DNA of 64,000 bases from Streptomyces sp. ISL-1. GTDB taxonomy: Bacteria > Actinomycetota > Actinomycetes > Streptomycetales > Streptomycetaceae. Shown one piece after another: positions 53,488-61,328 of the stretch. The stretch's first letter is position 1, and the number at the start of each line of letters is the position of its first letter. The stretch spans positions 143,908-207,907 of the forward strand of contig NZ_JAGGOI010000008.1 of the NCBI RefSeq assembly GCF_018614585.1. The letters are read 5' to 3'. The notes under the pieces were generated by a model. That model saw only the letters and a list, made by a program, of their open reading frames with translations, made no database searches and was not told the DNA's origin. Made by a program: the position numbers and the translations under genes.

Positions 53488-53820
53488 ATGCTCTTTCATG
53501 TGGTTCCGGTGGACCAATGGACGGCGGACATGGACCGTCCGTACGCCCCGGCCTCCCTGGCCGCCGAGGGCTTTGTGCACTGCTCGCCCGACGAGCCGGC
53601 CGCGCTCGCCGTCGCCGACGGCCTCTACCGGGACGTGCCGGATCTGCTGGTGCTCCAGATCGACGAGACGGAGCTCGCCGCGGAGGTCCGCTGGGAGGGT
53701 TCCGAGGACATGCTCTTCCCGCATGTGTACGGGCCGATCGAGCGGGCCGCCGTCACCACGGTGCTTACGGTGAGCCGGGACGCGGACGGACACGCGTGGG
53801 AGCTCACCCCGTGGGCCTGA
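53488..53820 (+). CDS. DUF952 domain-containing protein
   Basis: 110 residues from ATG 53488. The DUF952 pattern is LFHVVPVDQW, APASLAAEGFVHCS, DLLVLQID and LFPHVYGPIERAAV. These are small ADP-ribosyltransferase-like folds of unknown reaction (His, Tyr, Glu positions partly kept). It is divergent from aroH and about 190 bases before a Rieske gene. Confidence 0.88.
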   Translation: MLFHVVPVDQWTADMDRPYAPASLAAEGFVHCSPDEPAALAVADGLYRDVPDLLVLQIDETELAAEVRWEGSEDMLFPHVYGPIERAAVTTVLTVSRDADGHAWELTPWA

Positions 53821-54008
53821 CCGGGGCCTTGCGACCCGGCGGGAGGACGAGGCCCGTTGCCGGGCCTGTCGGCCCACGCGGACTGGGCTGTCGGACGTAC
53901 AGCACGCGCCAGATACGGCACACGCTGCCCGGTTGCTTCTTCTACGGCACTTTGAGCGCCAAGATGCTCGGTGATCCGGTTGAAGATCACGACAACAGGG
54001 AGAAAGCC

Positions 54009-54455
54009 ATGGACGCGCGACGAAGGACGCTTCTGACGGCGGGCGCCGCGGGCGCCGCCGCTCTGGTGTCGGGCTGCGGCGACGGGGGCGGTGACTCCGC
54101 GTCCGAGACGCCGACACCGACGACGCCAAAAACCCCGACCGGTACCCCGACCGGCAGCGCACAGGCCGGTACCGCGCTCGCCAAGATTGCCGACATCCCC
54201 GTCGAAGGAGGCAGGGTCTTCGTCGACCAGAAGGTCGTGGTGACCCAGCCGAATCCAGGCGAGTTCAAAGCGTTCTCGGCCATCTGCACCCACCAGCGCT
54301 GCCTCGTCAAGACGATCGCGGCCGGCACCATCGACTGCCCCTGCCACGGCAGCAAGTTCCGCATCACGGACGGCTCGGTCGAAGTCGGTCCCGCCACCGA
54401 ACCGCTGCCCGAGAAGCAGATCACCGTCTCCGGGGACAGCATCCAGCTGATCTGA
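54009..54455 (+). CDS. Rieske (2Fe-2S) lipoprotein with Tat-type signal
   Basis: 148 residues from ATG 54009, GGGAGAAAG upstream. The N-terminus has a twin-arginine-like DARRRTLLTAGAAGAAALVSGC ending in a lipobox Cys, then a Thr/Pro linker and a Rieske domain with CTHQRC and CPCHGS, the two Cys/His pairs that bind the 2Fe-2S cluster. It is probably folded in the cytoplasm and exported by Tat, then lipidated. Its electron partner is unknown. Confidence 0.9.
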   Translation: MDARRRTLLTAGAAGAAALVSGCGDGGGDSASETPTPTTPKTPTGTPTGSAQAGTALAKIADIPVEGGRVFVDQKVVVTQPNPGEFKAFSAICTHQRCLVKTIAAGTIDCPCHGSKFRITDGSVEVGPATEPLPEKQITVSGDSIQLI

Positions 54456-54477
54456 CCCCTCACGTAACCTCTCGCGC

Positions 54478-55227
54478 ATGACGCCCGAGGTGACGCCCGA
54501 AGCGCTGGTCCGCGACCACACGGTCTACTCCTGCGTGATGGGCTCGCGCGCCTTCGGGCTGGCCTCGGACGGCAGCGACACCGACCGCCGCGGGGTCTTC
54601 CTCGCCCCGGCCCCGCTCTACTGGCGCTTCGACAAGCCCCCGACGCATCTCGATGGCCCGGCGGACGAGCAGTTCTCCTGGGAGCTGGAGCGCTTCCTGG
54701 AGCTCGCGCTGCGCGCCAACCCCAATGTCCTGGAGTGCCTGCACTCCCCTCTCGTCGAGCGCGTCGACGACACCGGCCGGGAACTGCTCGCCCTGCGCGA
54801 CGCGTTCCTGTCCCGGCAGGCCCACCAGACGTTCGTGCGCTACGCGGTGGGCCAGCGCAAGAAGCTGGACGCGGACGTCCGTCAGCACGGCGCCCCGCGC
54901 TGGAAGCACGCCATGCATCTGCTGCGGCTGCTCGGCAGCTGTCGCGATCTGCTGCGTACGGGCGAGCTGGTCATCGACGTCGGCGCCGACCGGGAGCGGC
55001 TGCTCGAGGTCAAGCGGGGTGAAGTGCCGTGGCCGCGGGTTGAGGCCTGGATGGGGCGCCTCGCGGACGAGGCCGACGCGGCGGCGCCGGGTTCACCGCT
55101 GCCGGCCGAGCCCGACCGGGCACGGGTCGAGGACTTCCTGTTCCGCACCCGCCGGGCGTCAGCGCTCCAGGCGTACGCGGATCACGAAGTCGCGCAGAGC
55201 GTCGTACGCGGTGGGCTCGTCGGGTAG
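54478..55227 (+). CDS. RlaP-like predicted nucleotidyltransferase
   Basis: 249 residues. The polymerase-beta-type GS motif is YSCVMGSRAFGLASDGSDTDRRGVF with the two catalytic Asp residues in SDTD. The remainder is helical. It resembles PF10127/RlaP, a nucleotidyltransferase group found with RNA repair ligases. Its 3' end overlaps by 69 bases the convergent homologue next door. Confidence 0.82.
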   Translation: MTPEVTPEALVRDHTVYSCVMGSRAFGLASDGSDTDRRGVFLAPAPLYWRFDKPPTHLDGPADEQFSWELERFLELALRANPNVLECLHSPLVERVDDTGRELLALRDAFLSRQAHQTFVRYAVGQRKKLDADVRQHGAPRWKHAMHLLRLLGSCRDLLRTGELVIDVGADRERLLEVKRGEVPWPRVEAWMGRLADEADAAAPGSPLPAEPDRARVEDFLFRTRRASALQAYADHEVAQSVVRGGLVG

Positions 55228-55935
55228 CGGCGAGGCCAGCCGTGCCTCCTCCAGGGCTTCGTGCAGCGCTTCGACGTCGGCGCGCACCCGTTCCCGGTCG
55301 ACGCCGGAGGCGGGGCGGTGTTCGGCATCCGCCTTGGCCGCGATCAGCCGCGGCAGATCTCCCGGGGCGTCGACCTCCCCGAGCAGGGTCGGCAGATGGG
55401 CCTGCACTTCGCCGCTACGCATCAGATGGATGCCGGTGAGCAGCGCGCGGAAGGTGTACAGCAGCGGTTTGAGCTCTCCGGTCTTCTCGAAGAGCCGCCA
55501 CTGTGTGTTCGCGAACCCCCGGTAGTGGTGGGCGTGGTGGCTGGTGAGCACGCCCGGGGCGAGCGCGGTCAGCTCCGCGTGCGCGTCCGAGGTGTGCACC
55601 ACCAGCGGTGAGAGCAGCTGTTCCAGCACATAGCCGTTGCGTCGCAGCATCAGCCGTACGAACTTGCGTACGTCGTGCGTGACCAAGTCCATCTCGACGC
55701 CGTCCCGGTCCCACATCCGGGACCGGGTCTCGTCCGGCTCGCTCAGCCCCAGCAGCTCCTCGACGGGCAGCAGATGGACGCCGCGCAGGTCCACGTCCGA
55801 GTCCCGGGACGGGAATCCGTACAGATGCGCCCCGGAGACGGTGGCGAAGAGCAGCGGGTCGGGCTGTTCGTCGACGACGGGGCCGAGCTCCATGCCCAGC
55901 GGATCAGTCAGCGGGCCGGTCAGCGGTTCGGTCAT
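55159..55935 (-). CDS. RlaP-like predicted nucleotidyltransferase, NAD operon member
   Basis: 258 residues. LLFATVSGAHLYGFPSRDSDVDLRGVHLLP is the nucleotidyltransferase core (catalytic DVD within SDVD). Homologous in plan to the convergent gene it overlaps. It starts three bases after the ADP-ribosylglycohydrolase stop, placing it last in the pnuC-nadR-nrtR-ARH operon. A role repairing NAD- or ADP-ribose-modified RNA ends is an inference from context. Confidence 0.84.
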   Translation of the reverse strand: MTEPLTGPLTDPLGMELGPVVDEQPDPLLFATVSGAHLYGFPSRDSDVDLRGVHLLPVEELLGLSEPDETRSRMWDRDGVEMDLVTHDVRKFVRLMLRRNGYVLEQLLSPLVVHTSDAHAELTALAPGVLTSHHAHHYRGFANTQWRLFEKTGELKPLLYTFRALLTGIHLMRSGEVQAHLPTLLGEVDAPGDLPRLIAAKADAEHRPASGVDRERVRADVEALHEALEEARLASPLPDEPTAYDALRDFVIRVRLER

Positions 55936-55938
55936 GGA

Positions 55939-56970
55939 TCAAGAGTCCCAGAGGGCGCCGAGCGACATCAGATCGCTGCGGTACTCGATTCGCTCGGACC
56001 ACTCCTTGGGCCAGGCGCCCGCCCCCAGATGCGCGCCGGCGAGCGCACCCGCGATGCAGGCGATCGAGTCGGAGTCGCCTCTGGTGCAGGCGGCCCGACG
56101 CAGTGCCATGACCGGCTCCTCGGGGAAGAGCAGGAAGCACAGCAGGGCGGTGGCGACGGCCTCTTCGGCGATCCAGCCGTCGCCGGTGGCCAGGCACGGG
56201 TCGGTCTCCGGGTTGGCCGTGCGAATCGCGGTCGCGAGCCGCTCCAGGACCTGCAGGCACTCGTCCCACCCCCGCGCGATGAACGCCTCGGGCGTCGCGT
56301 CGTGCGAGTAGGTCCACAGATTGCCGAGCCAGTGGTGGTAGTAGTGGCTGCGCATCTCGTACGCGTACGAACGCAGCTGGCCGACCAGCCCCATCGGCTC
56401 CGCGCCCTGCGCCAGCAGGAACACCGCGCGCGCCGTGAGGTCGCTCGCCGCGAGCGCCGTCGGATGGCCGTGGGTGAGCGCGGACTGCAACTGCGCGGCG
56501 CCCGCCCGCTGTTCCTCGCTCAGCCCCGGTACGAGACCGATGGGCGCGACCCGCATATTGGCGCCGCAGCCCTTGGAGCCGATCTGGCTGGCCTCCTGCC
56601 AGGGCCGGTCGCTGTCGAGCATCTGACAGGCGACCATGCAGGTGCGGCCGGGGGCGCGGTTGTTCTCCGGGGAGTGGTACCAGTCGACGAACTCCTGGCG
56701 CGCCGGCCGGGTCAGCCGGGAGGCGACGAGCAGCCCGCTGTCCATCGCGGTGCGTATGCCGCGCCCCAGGGCGAGCGTCATCTGGGTGTCGTCGGTGACG
56801 ATCGCGGGCCTGGGCAGGTCCATCTCACGCCAAGGGCCGAACTTGGCGAGGATTCGGGGCACGTCGTCGAACTCGGTCGGAAAGCCCAGAGCGTCCCCGA
56901 GCGCGAGCCCGATCAGCGAGCCGGTGGCCGCTTGCTTGGTGATGGTCCTCGTGGTCCTCGTGGCGGTCAT
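55939..56970 (-). CDS. ADP-ribosylglycohydrolase family protein
   Basis: 343 residues; ATG overlaps the nrtR stop (ATGA). The binuclear-metal motifs are VTDDTQM near residues 58-64 and GDSDS near 298, characteristic of DraG/ARH proteins that remove ADP-ribose from proteins or nucleic acids. GSLIGLALGDALGFPTEF at the N-terminus is the usual first motif. It lies in an operon of NAD salvage and ADP-ribose sensing. Confidence 0.92.
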   Translation of the reverse strand: MTATRTTRTITKQAATGSLIGLALGDALGFPTEFDDVPRILAKFGPWREMDLPRPAIVTDDTQMTLALGRGIRTAMDSGLLVASRLTRPARQEFVDWYHSPENNRAPGRTCMVACQMLDSDRPWQEASQIGSKGCGANMRVAPIGLVPGLSEEQRAGAAQLQSALTHGHPTALAASDLTARAVFLLAQGAEPMGLVGQLRSYAYEMRSHYYHHWLGNLWTYSHDATPEAFIARGWDECLQVLERLATAIRTANPETDPCLATGDGWIAEEAVATALLCFLLFPEEPVMALRRAACTRGDSDSIACIAGALAGAHLGAGAWPKEWSERIEYRSDLMSLGALWDS

Positions 56971-57686
56971 GCGTGCCGTCCTTCCGGTCGCAGGAGTGGA
57001 GGGTGCAGGGCCGAGGCGGTACCCGCCCGGTACAGTGCGGCCGGTTTCCCGCGGCCGCCGGTGCGGCGCGGCGGGCCCTCGACCGCCTCGACGAAGCCGG
57101 GTGTGGTGAGGACTTTGCGCCGGAAGTTGGGCCGGTCGAGGTCGACGCCCCAGACCGTTTCGTACACCTGCTGCAGCTCGCCGAGCGTGAACTCGGGCGG
57201 GCAGAAGCTGGTGGCCAGGCAGGTGTACTCGAGCTTGGCGCCGATCCGGTCGTGCGCGTCGGCGAGGATCCGGTCATGGTCGAAGGCGAGCAGGACGGCG
57301 GCTGTGAGCGGCGTCCACTGGGCCTGGGCCGCGTCCCCGCCGCCGCGCGGCTCCGGGAGATCGGGCAGCAGCGCGGTGTACGCGACGGACACGACCCGCA
57401 TCCGCGGGTCGCGGTCGGGGTCGCTGTAGGTCCGCAGCTGCTCCAGGTGGAGATCGGCCACGGTCTCCCCGGACAGGCCGGTTTCCTCCGCCAGTTCGCG
57501 GCGTGCGGCCTGTCCTGCGGACTCCCTGGGCCGTACGAAGCCGCCCGGCAGCGCCCAGGCGCCCTTGAACGGGTCCTCCCCGCGCTCGACGAGCAGGACG
57601 TGCAGCCGTCCCTCGCGGACGGTGAAGACGGCGAGGTCGACGGTGACCGCGAAGGGCGGGAAGGCGCCGGGGTCGTAGTCCTGCAT
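56967..57686 (-). CDS. nrtR: NrtR-type Nudix transcriptional regulator
   Basis: 239 residues from ATG 57686. The N-terminal Nudix domain has an intact box (GGFVRPRESAGQAARRELAEETGL), so it may hydrolyse or bind ADP-ribose; the C-terminal winged helix has the NrtR segment FTLGELQQVYETVWGVDLDRPNFRRKVL. NrtR represses NAD-synthesis genes and is released by ADP-ribose. A perfect palindrome before pnuC is its likely site. Confidence 0.9.
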   Translation of the reverse strand: MQDYDPGAFPPFAVTVDLAVFTVREGRLHVLLVERGEDPFKGAWALPGGFVRPRESAGQAARRELAEETGLSGETVADLHLEQLRTYSDPDRDPRMRVVSVAYTALLPDLPEPRGGGDAAQAQWTPLTAAVLLAFDHDRILADAHDRIGAKLEYTCLATSFCPPEFTLGELQQVYETVWGVDLDRPNFRRKVLTTPGFVEAVEGPPRRTGGRGKPAALYRAGTASALHPPLLRPEGRHA

Positions 57687-57699
57687 CAACAGCCCCCCG

Positions 57700-58779
57700 T
57701 CATCGCTTCTCGGGCATAGGGTCGGCGAGGTCCCAGCCCTCGTCGACGAGTGCGTCCACGGCGGCGACGGCGGTGGCGAGGCGCTCCTCGTGCGGTCCGC
57801 TCAGCGTGATGAACCGGCGTCCGGTGCAGGTGAGTTCGTCCCTGAAGAGCCCGGTCATCCAGGGCCGCAGCTCCTCGCCGTCGCGCAGCCCGTCGTCCTC
57901 GAAGTCCACGCCCTCGTGGTCGGTGAGCAGCCACAGGTGGTGGGTGACCCGGTCGGCGATCTCATCGACCAGGGGATTGCGCCCGCCGATGTACCGCTCG
58001 TGCCAGACGGTGGTCGCGAAGGAGTCGGTGTCGCAGAAGAGCACGGGCGAGCCGTTGCGCGCGGCCCGGTTCTCCCTGCGGTTCTGCCGCTCGGCGATCA
58101 CGGGGAACTCGTCGGAGGTGAACTCCACGTCCTCCCACTGGCTCTCCGGCCACTTCTCACGCAGCGCGGCCAGCTTCTCCTCGCTGTAGTCCCGGCCGCA
58201 CTCGGGCACCCAGCCCGTGCCCGACCAGGCTCCGCCGCGCTGCTGATAGTGCTCGGCGAGGGCGCGGGCCATGGTGGTGGTGCCGGTGGACTCGGCCCCG
58301 ACCACGACGACCCGGCGGGTGAGCCAGGCCCGCACCGGCCGCTCCAGGTAGTCCCAGCAGCCGACCGGGTCCTTGCGGACGGCCGTTGCGGAGACCGGGA
58401 AGAGCGAGCGGTCGAGGTCCACGCAGACATGCTCGGCGCCGAAGCGCCGGGCGAGTTCGTCCCCGTACGGCTCCGAGGTGAAGACGGCGTCGACGGCGTC
58501 GGGGACGGCCTCCCGGAAGATCGCCATGTGCGCGTCCCAGACGCCCGGGTCGGTGAGGTCCACCGGCACGTCGTCCACGGCCCCGACGACCCGCGCGTCC
58601 TGGTGGATCTCCTCCATCCAGCGGACGCGCTCGCGCAGTGGGATCGACTCCACGGAGGCGGCGCAGACCAGGACGGTCAGCTGCTCGCAGCGGTCCTTGG
58701 CGGTTCGTACGAGATGGTGGTGCCCCGCGTGCGGCGGATAGAACTTGCCGAGCACCAGCCCGTGCCGATAGCGCTTCAT
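57700..58779 (-). CDS. nadR: NadR: NMN adenylyltransferase / nicotinamide riboside kinase
   Basis: 359 residues; ATG overlaps the pnuC stop (ATGA). N-terminal nucleotidyltransferase with GKFYPPHAGHHHLV (HxGH near 17-20) and VSATAVR (SxTxxR); C-terminal kinase with GAESTGTTTMARAL near 161-174. The usual P-loop Lys is Thr here, as seen in actinobacterial homologues. It phosphorylates nicotinamide riboside and joins NMN to ATP. Works with PnuC. Confidence 0.92.
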   Translation of the reverse strand: MKRYRHGLVLGKFYPPHAGHHHLVRTAKDRCEQLTVLVCAASVESIPLRERVRWMEEIHQDARVVGAVDDVPVDLTDPGVWDAHMAIFREAVPDAVDAVFTSEPYGDELARRFGAEHVCVDLDRSLFPVSATAVRKDPVGCWDYLERPVRAWLTRRVVVVGAESTGTTTMARALAEHYQQRGGAWSGTGWVPECGRDYSEEKLAALREKWPESQWEDVEFTSDEFPVIAERQNRRENRAARNGSPVLFCDTDSFATTVWHERYIGGRNPLVDEIADRVTHHLWLLTDHEGVDFEDDGLRDGEELRPWMTGLFRDELTCTGRRFITLSGPHEERLATAVAAVDALVDEGWDLADPMPEKR

Positions 58780-59429
58780 GCCCGTACCACCGCCAAGTCC
58801 CGCTGATGGGTGATCAGATCACGCGACCAGTTGCGCAGTCCGATGACGCAGAGGGTCATGAACCCGGCATACAGCAGCGAGGTGAGATAGAGCTCCTTGT
58901 ACGCGTAGAGCGGGATGTAGACCACGTCGGCCGCGATCCACAGCCACCAGGACTCGAGGCGCTTGCGGCACTGCCCGTACGTGGCCATGAGCGACAGGGC
59001 GGTGGTGAGCGCGTCCCAGAAGGGAACGCTCGAGTCCGTGGCCCGGTCCAGAAGGAGCGTCAGACCGAGGGTCCCCACCACCCCCGCCGCGAGCAGCCAG
59101 GTCCACTCGGTGCGGCTGGTTCGCCGGACCGGGAGGACGTCGGGACCTGGTCCACCCCCGTGGGTCCAGGTCCACCAGCCGTACACGGCGAGGGTGATGA
59201 AGACGACTTGCAGGCCCGCGTCGGCGTACAGGCCGGCCTGGGTGAAGAGCAGGATGAAGAAGAGGTTGTTGGCGATGCCGATCGGCCAGTTGGCAATGTG
59301 CTGGCGGGCGACGAGCCAGACGCAGAGCGCCCCGCTGCCGAAGCCGAGGACCTCGGTCCAGCTCACCGGGGTGTCGAGCACGGTGAACAGCGGCTGCTGC
59401 AGCGGGCCGAGGATGTCCGCGAGACTCAT
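58776..59429 (-). CDS. pnuC: Nicotinamide riboside transporter PnuC
   Basis: 217 residues with seven hydrophobic segments, including WPIGIANNLFFILLFTQAGLYADAGLQ and WLWIAADVVYIPLYAYKELY, the conserved PnuC blocks. It brings in nicotinamide riboside by facilitated diffusion, trapped by the kinase NadR encoded immediately downstream. It is the first gene after the NrtR-type operator. Confidence 0.94.
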   Translation of the reverse strand: MSLADILGPLQQPLFTVLDTPVSWTEVLGFGSGALCVWLVARQHIANWPIGIANNLFFILLFTQAGLYADAGLQVVFITLAVYGWWTWTHGGGPGPDVLPVRRTSRTEWTWLLAAGVVGTLGLTLLLDRATDSSVPFWDALTTALSLMATYGQCRKRLESWWLWIAADVVYIPLYAYKELYLTSLLYAGFMTLCVIGLRNWSRDLITHQRDLAVVRA

Positions 59430-59441
59430 GCACGCTCCTTA

Positions 59442-59458
59442 ATAGTCATGTTGACTAT
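59442..59458 (-). promoter_or_regulatory. NrtR-type operator before pnuC
   Basis: ATAGTCATGTTGACTAT is a perfect inverted repeat (ATAGTCA/TGACTAT with a three-base centre), 13 bases before the pnuC start. The TAGTCA half-site agrees with known NrtR boxes, and an nrtR gene is the third cistron. It should control the whole NAD operon. Confidence 0.75.
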
Positions 59459-59556
59459 AAAGGTGAACCGGCCGGTCCCACAAGGCCGTTCACACAAAGA
59501 CGCGAGAAGCCCGCGGTCAAAGGTGACCGCGGGCTTCTCCCGGTGAACGGGGGTCT

Positions 59557-60726
59557 CTACAGACCGACTTCCTTCATCAGCATGCCGACCTCGGTGTTGG
59601 TCATCCGGCGCAGCCAGCCGGACTTCTGGTCGCCGAGGGCGATCGGGCCGAAGCTGACCCGCACGAGCTTGTCGACCGGGAAGCCGGCCTCGGCGAGCAT
59701 GCGACGGACGATGTGCTTCCGGCCCTCGTGGAGGGTGACCTCCACCAGGTAGTTCTTGCCGGTGTTCTCGACGACGCGGAAGTGGTCGGCGCGGGCATAG
59801 CCGTCGTCCAGCTGGATGCCGTCCTTGAGCCGCTTGCCCAGGTCACGCGGGAGCGGTCCCTGGATCGCGGCGAGGTAGGTCTTCTTCACGCCGTACTTGG
59901 GGTGGGTCAGGCGGTGCGCGAGCTCACCGTGGTTGGTGAGCAGGATGATGCCCTCCGTCTCCGTGTCGAGACGTCCGACGTGGAAGAGCCGGGTCTCGCG
60001 GTTGGTGACGTAGTCGCCCAGGCACTGCCGACCGTCCGGGTCCTCCATGGAGGAGACGACACCGGCGGGCTTGTTGAGCGCGAAGAAGAGGTGCGACTGC
60101 GTGGCGACCGTAAGGCCGTCCACCTTGATCTCGTCCTTCTGCGGGTCGACGCGCTTGCCCTGCTCGAGGACGATCTCGCCGTTGACCTCGACACGGGACT
60201 GCTCGATCAGTTCCTCGCACGCGCGGCGCGAGCCCATCCCGGCCCGGGCGAGGATCTTCTGCAGGCGCTCGCCCTCCTGCTCGGCCCCGGGGAACGTCTT
60301 GGGCGTCTTGACCTGCGGCTTGTCGGCGTACCGATCGCGGTTGCGCTGCTCGATCTTGGCGTCGAGCTCGCGGGGACGGGATTCGCGCTGGCCGTGCGGG
60401 CCGCGGCGGGGGGCACCGGCCCTGCCGCCGCCCTGCGGGGTCTTCGGGCCACCCTTGGCGCCGCCGCGCGCGGACGCGCCACGGCCCTTGCGGGCGCCGC
60501 CTTCCTCGGTGGAACCGCCCACGTCGTAGCGGCGCTCCTCGGGCCGGGGGCGGCTGGGACGCTGCTCCTGCTTGTCGTCGCGCCCCTTGCCGCCGGCACC
60601 CCGGGAGTCCCGCCCGCCGGCACCCCGGGAGTCCCGGTTCCCGCCGGCACCCCGGGAGTCCCGGTTCCCGCCGGCACCCCGGGAGTCCCGGTTGCCGCTT
60701 CCGCTGTTCCTGCCGCTGCTTCGCAT
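59557..60726 (-). CDS. RsuA-family 23S/16S rRNA pseudouridine synthase
   Basis: 389 residues from ATG 60726 (TGATG overlap with scpB). Residues 1 to about 155 are a disordered Gly/Arg/Asp extension, with RDSRGAGGN-type nonapeptides at its start. Then S4 domain (ERLQKILARAGMGSRRACEELI) and synthase domain with the catalytic Asp in HVGRLDTETEGIILLTN. It isomerises a uridine in rRNA. Linked with scpAB in most actinobacteria. Confidence 0.94.
   Translation of the reverse strand: MRSSGRNSGSGNRDSRGAGGNRDSRGAGGNRDSRGAGGRDSRGAGGKGRDDKQEQRPSRPRPEERRYDVGGSTEEGGARKGRGASARGGAKGGPKTPQGGGRAGAPRRGPHGQRESRPRELDAKIEQRNRDRYADKPQVKTPKTFPGAEQEGERLQKILARAGMGSRRACEELIEQSRVEVNGEIVLEQGKRVDPQKDEIKVDGLTVATQSHLFFALNKPAGVVSSMEDPDGRQCLGDYVTNRETRLFHVGRLDTETEGIILLTNHGELAHRLTHPKYGVKKTYLAAIQGPLPRDLGKRLKDGIQLDDGYARADHFRVVENTGKNYLVEVTLHEGRKHIVRRMLAEAGFPVDKLVRVSFGPIALGDQKSGWLRRMTNTEVGMLMKEVGL
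60592..60698. repeat. 27-bp tandem repeat in the rRNA pseudouridine synthase N-terminus
   Basis: Units containing GGCACCCCGGGAGTCCCGG repeat about four times, encoding GNRDSRGAG nonapeptides (the last lacks Asn). The repeat is in frame, so copy-number change alters only the disordered N-terminus. Confidence 0.85.
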
Positions 60727-61328
60727 CAAAATTCCGTCTTGTCGTCTGCGTCGGTGTCCGGTGCGTCCGGATCGAACGACGGCACACCCTCTTGCGTATC
60801 GGCCTCGATCGCCTCCGCCTCGGGGAGAAAGGGCGCGAGCTCCGGGAGCTCGTCCAGGCCGCGTAGGCCCATCCGCTCCAGAAAGTAGTTCGTCGTCCTG
60901 TACAGGATCGCACCTGTTTCGGGTTCCGCGCCCGCCTCCTCGACCAGACCCCGCTGGAGGAGGGTGCGCATGACGCCGTCGCAGTTCACTCCGCGCACGG
61001 CCGAGACGCGCGAACGGCTGACCGGCTGGCGGTACGCGACGACCGCGAGGGTCTCCAGGGCGGCCTGGGTGAGCCGGGCCTGCTGCCCGTCGAGCACGAA
61101 GCGCTCCACGGCTCCGGCGTGCTCGGCCCGCGAGTAGAACCGCCAGCCGCCCGCGACGAGCCGCAGCTCGAAGCCGCGGCCCTGGACGGTGTACTCGTCC
61201 GCCAGCTCACGCAGCGCGTCTGCGACGGCCCGGCGCGGCTGCTCCAGGACCTTGGCGAGGTGCTCTTCGGTGGCCGGCTCGTCGACGACCATGAGGACCG
61301 CTTCGAGCGCGGGCTTGAGATCGCTCAC
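60726..61328 (-). CDS. scpB: Segregation and condensation protein ScpB
   Basis: 200 residues; GTG overlaps the scpA stop. Two winged-helix domains (PALEAVLMVVDEPATEEHLAKVL; TQAALETLAVVAYRQPVSRSRVSAVRGVNCDGVMRTLLQRGLV) typical of ScpB, and an acidic C-terminus. It associates with ScpA and SMC in chromosome condensation. Confidence 0.95.
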   Translation of the reverse strand: MSDLKPALEAVLMVVDEPATEEHLAKVLEQPRRAVADALRELADEYTVQGRGFELRLVAGGWRFYSRAEHAGAVERFVLDGQQARLTQAALETLAVVAYRQPVSRSRVSAVRGVNCDGVMRTLLQRGLVEEAGAEPETGAILYRTTNYFLERMGLRGLDELPELAPFLPEAEAIEADTQEGVPSFDPDAPDTDADDKTEF

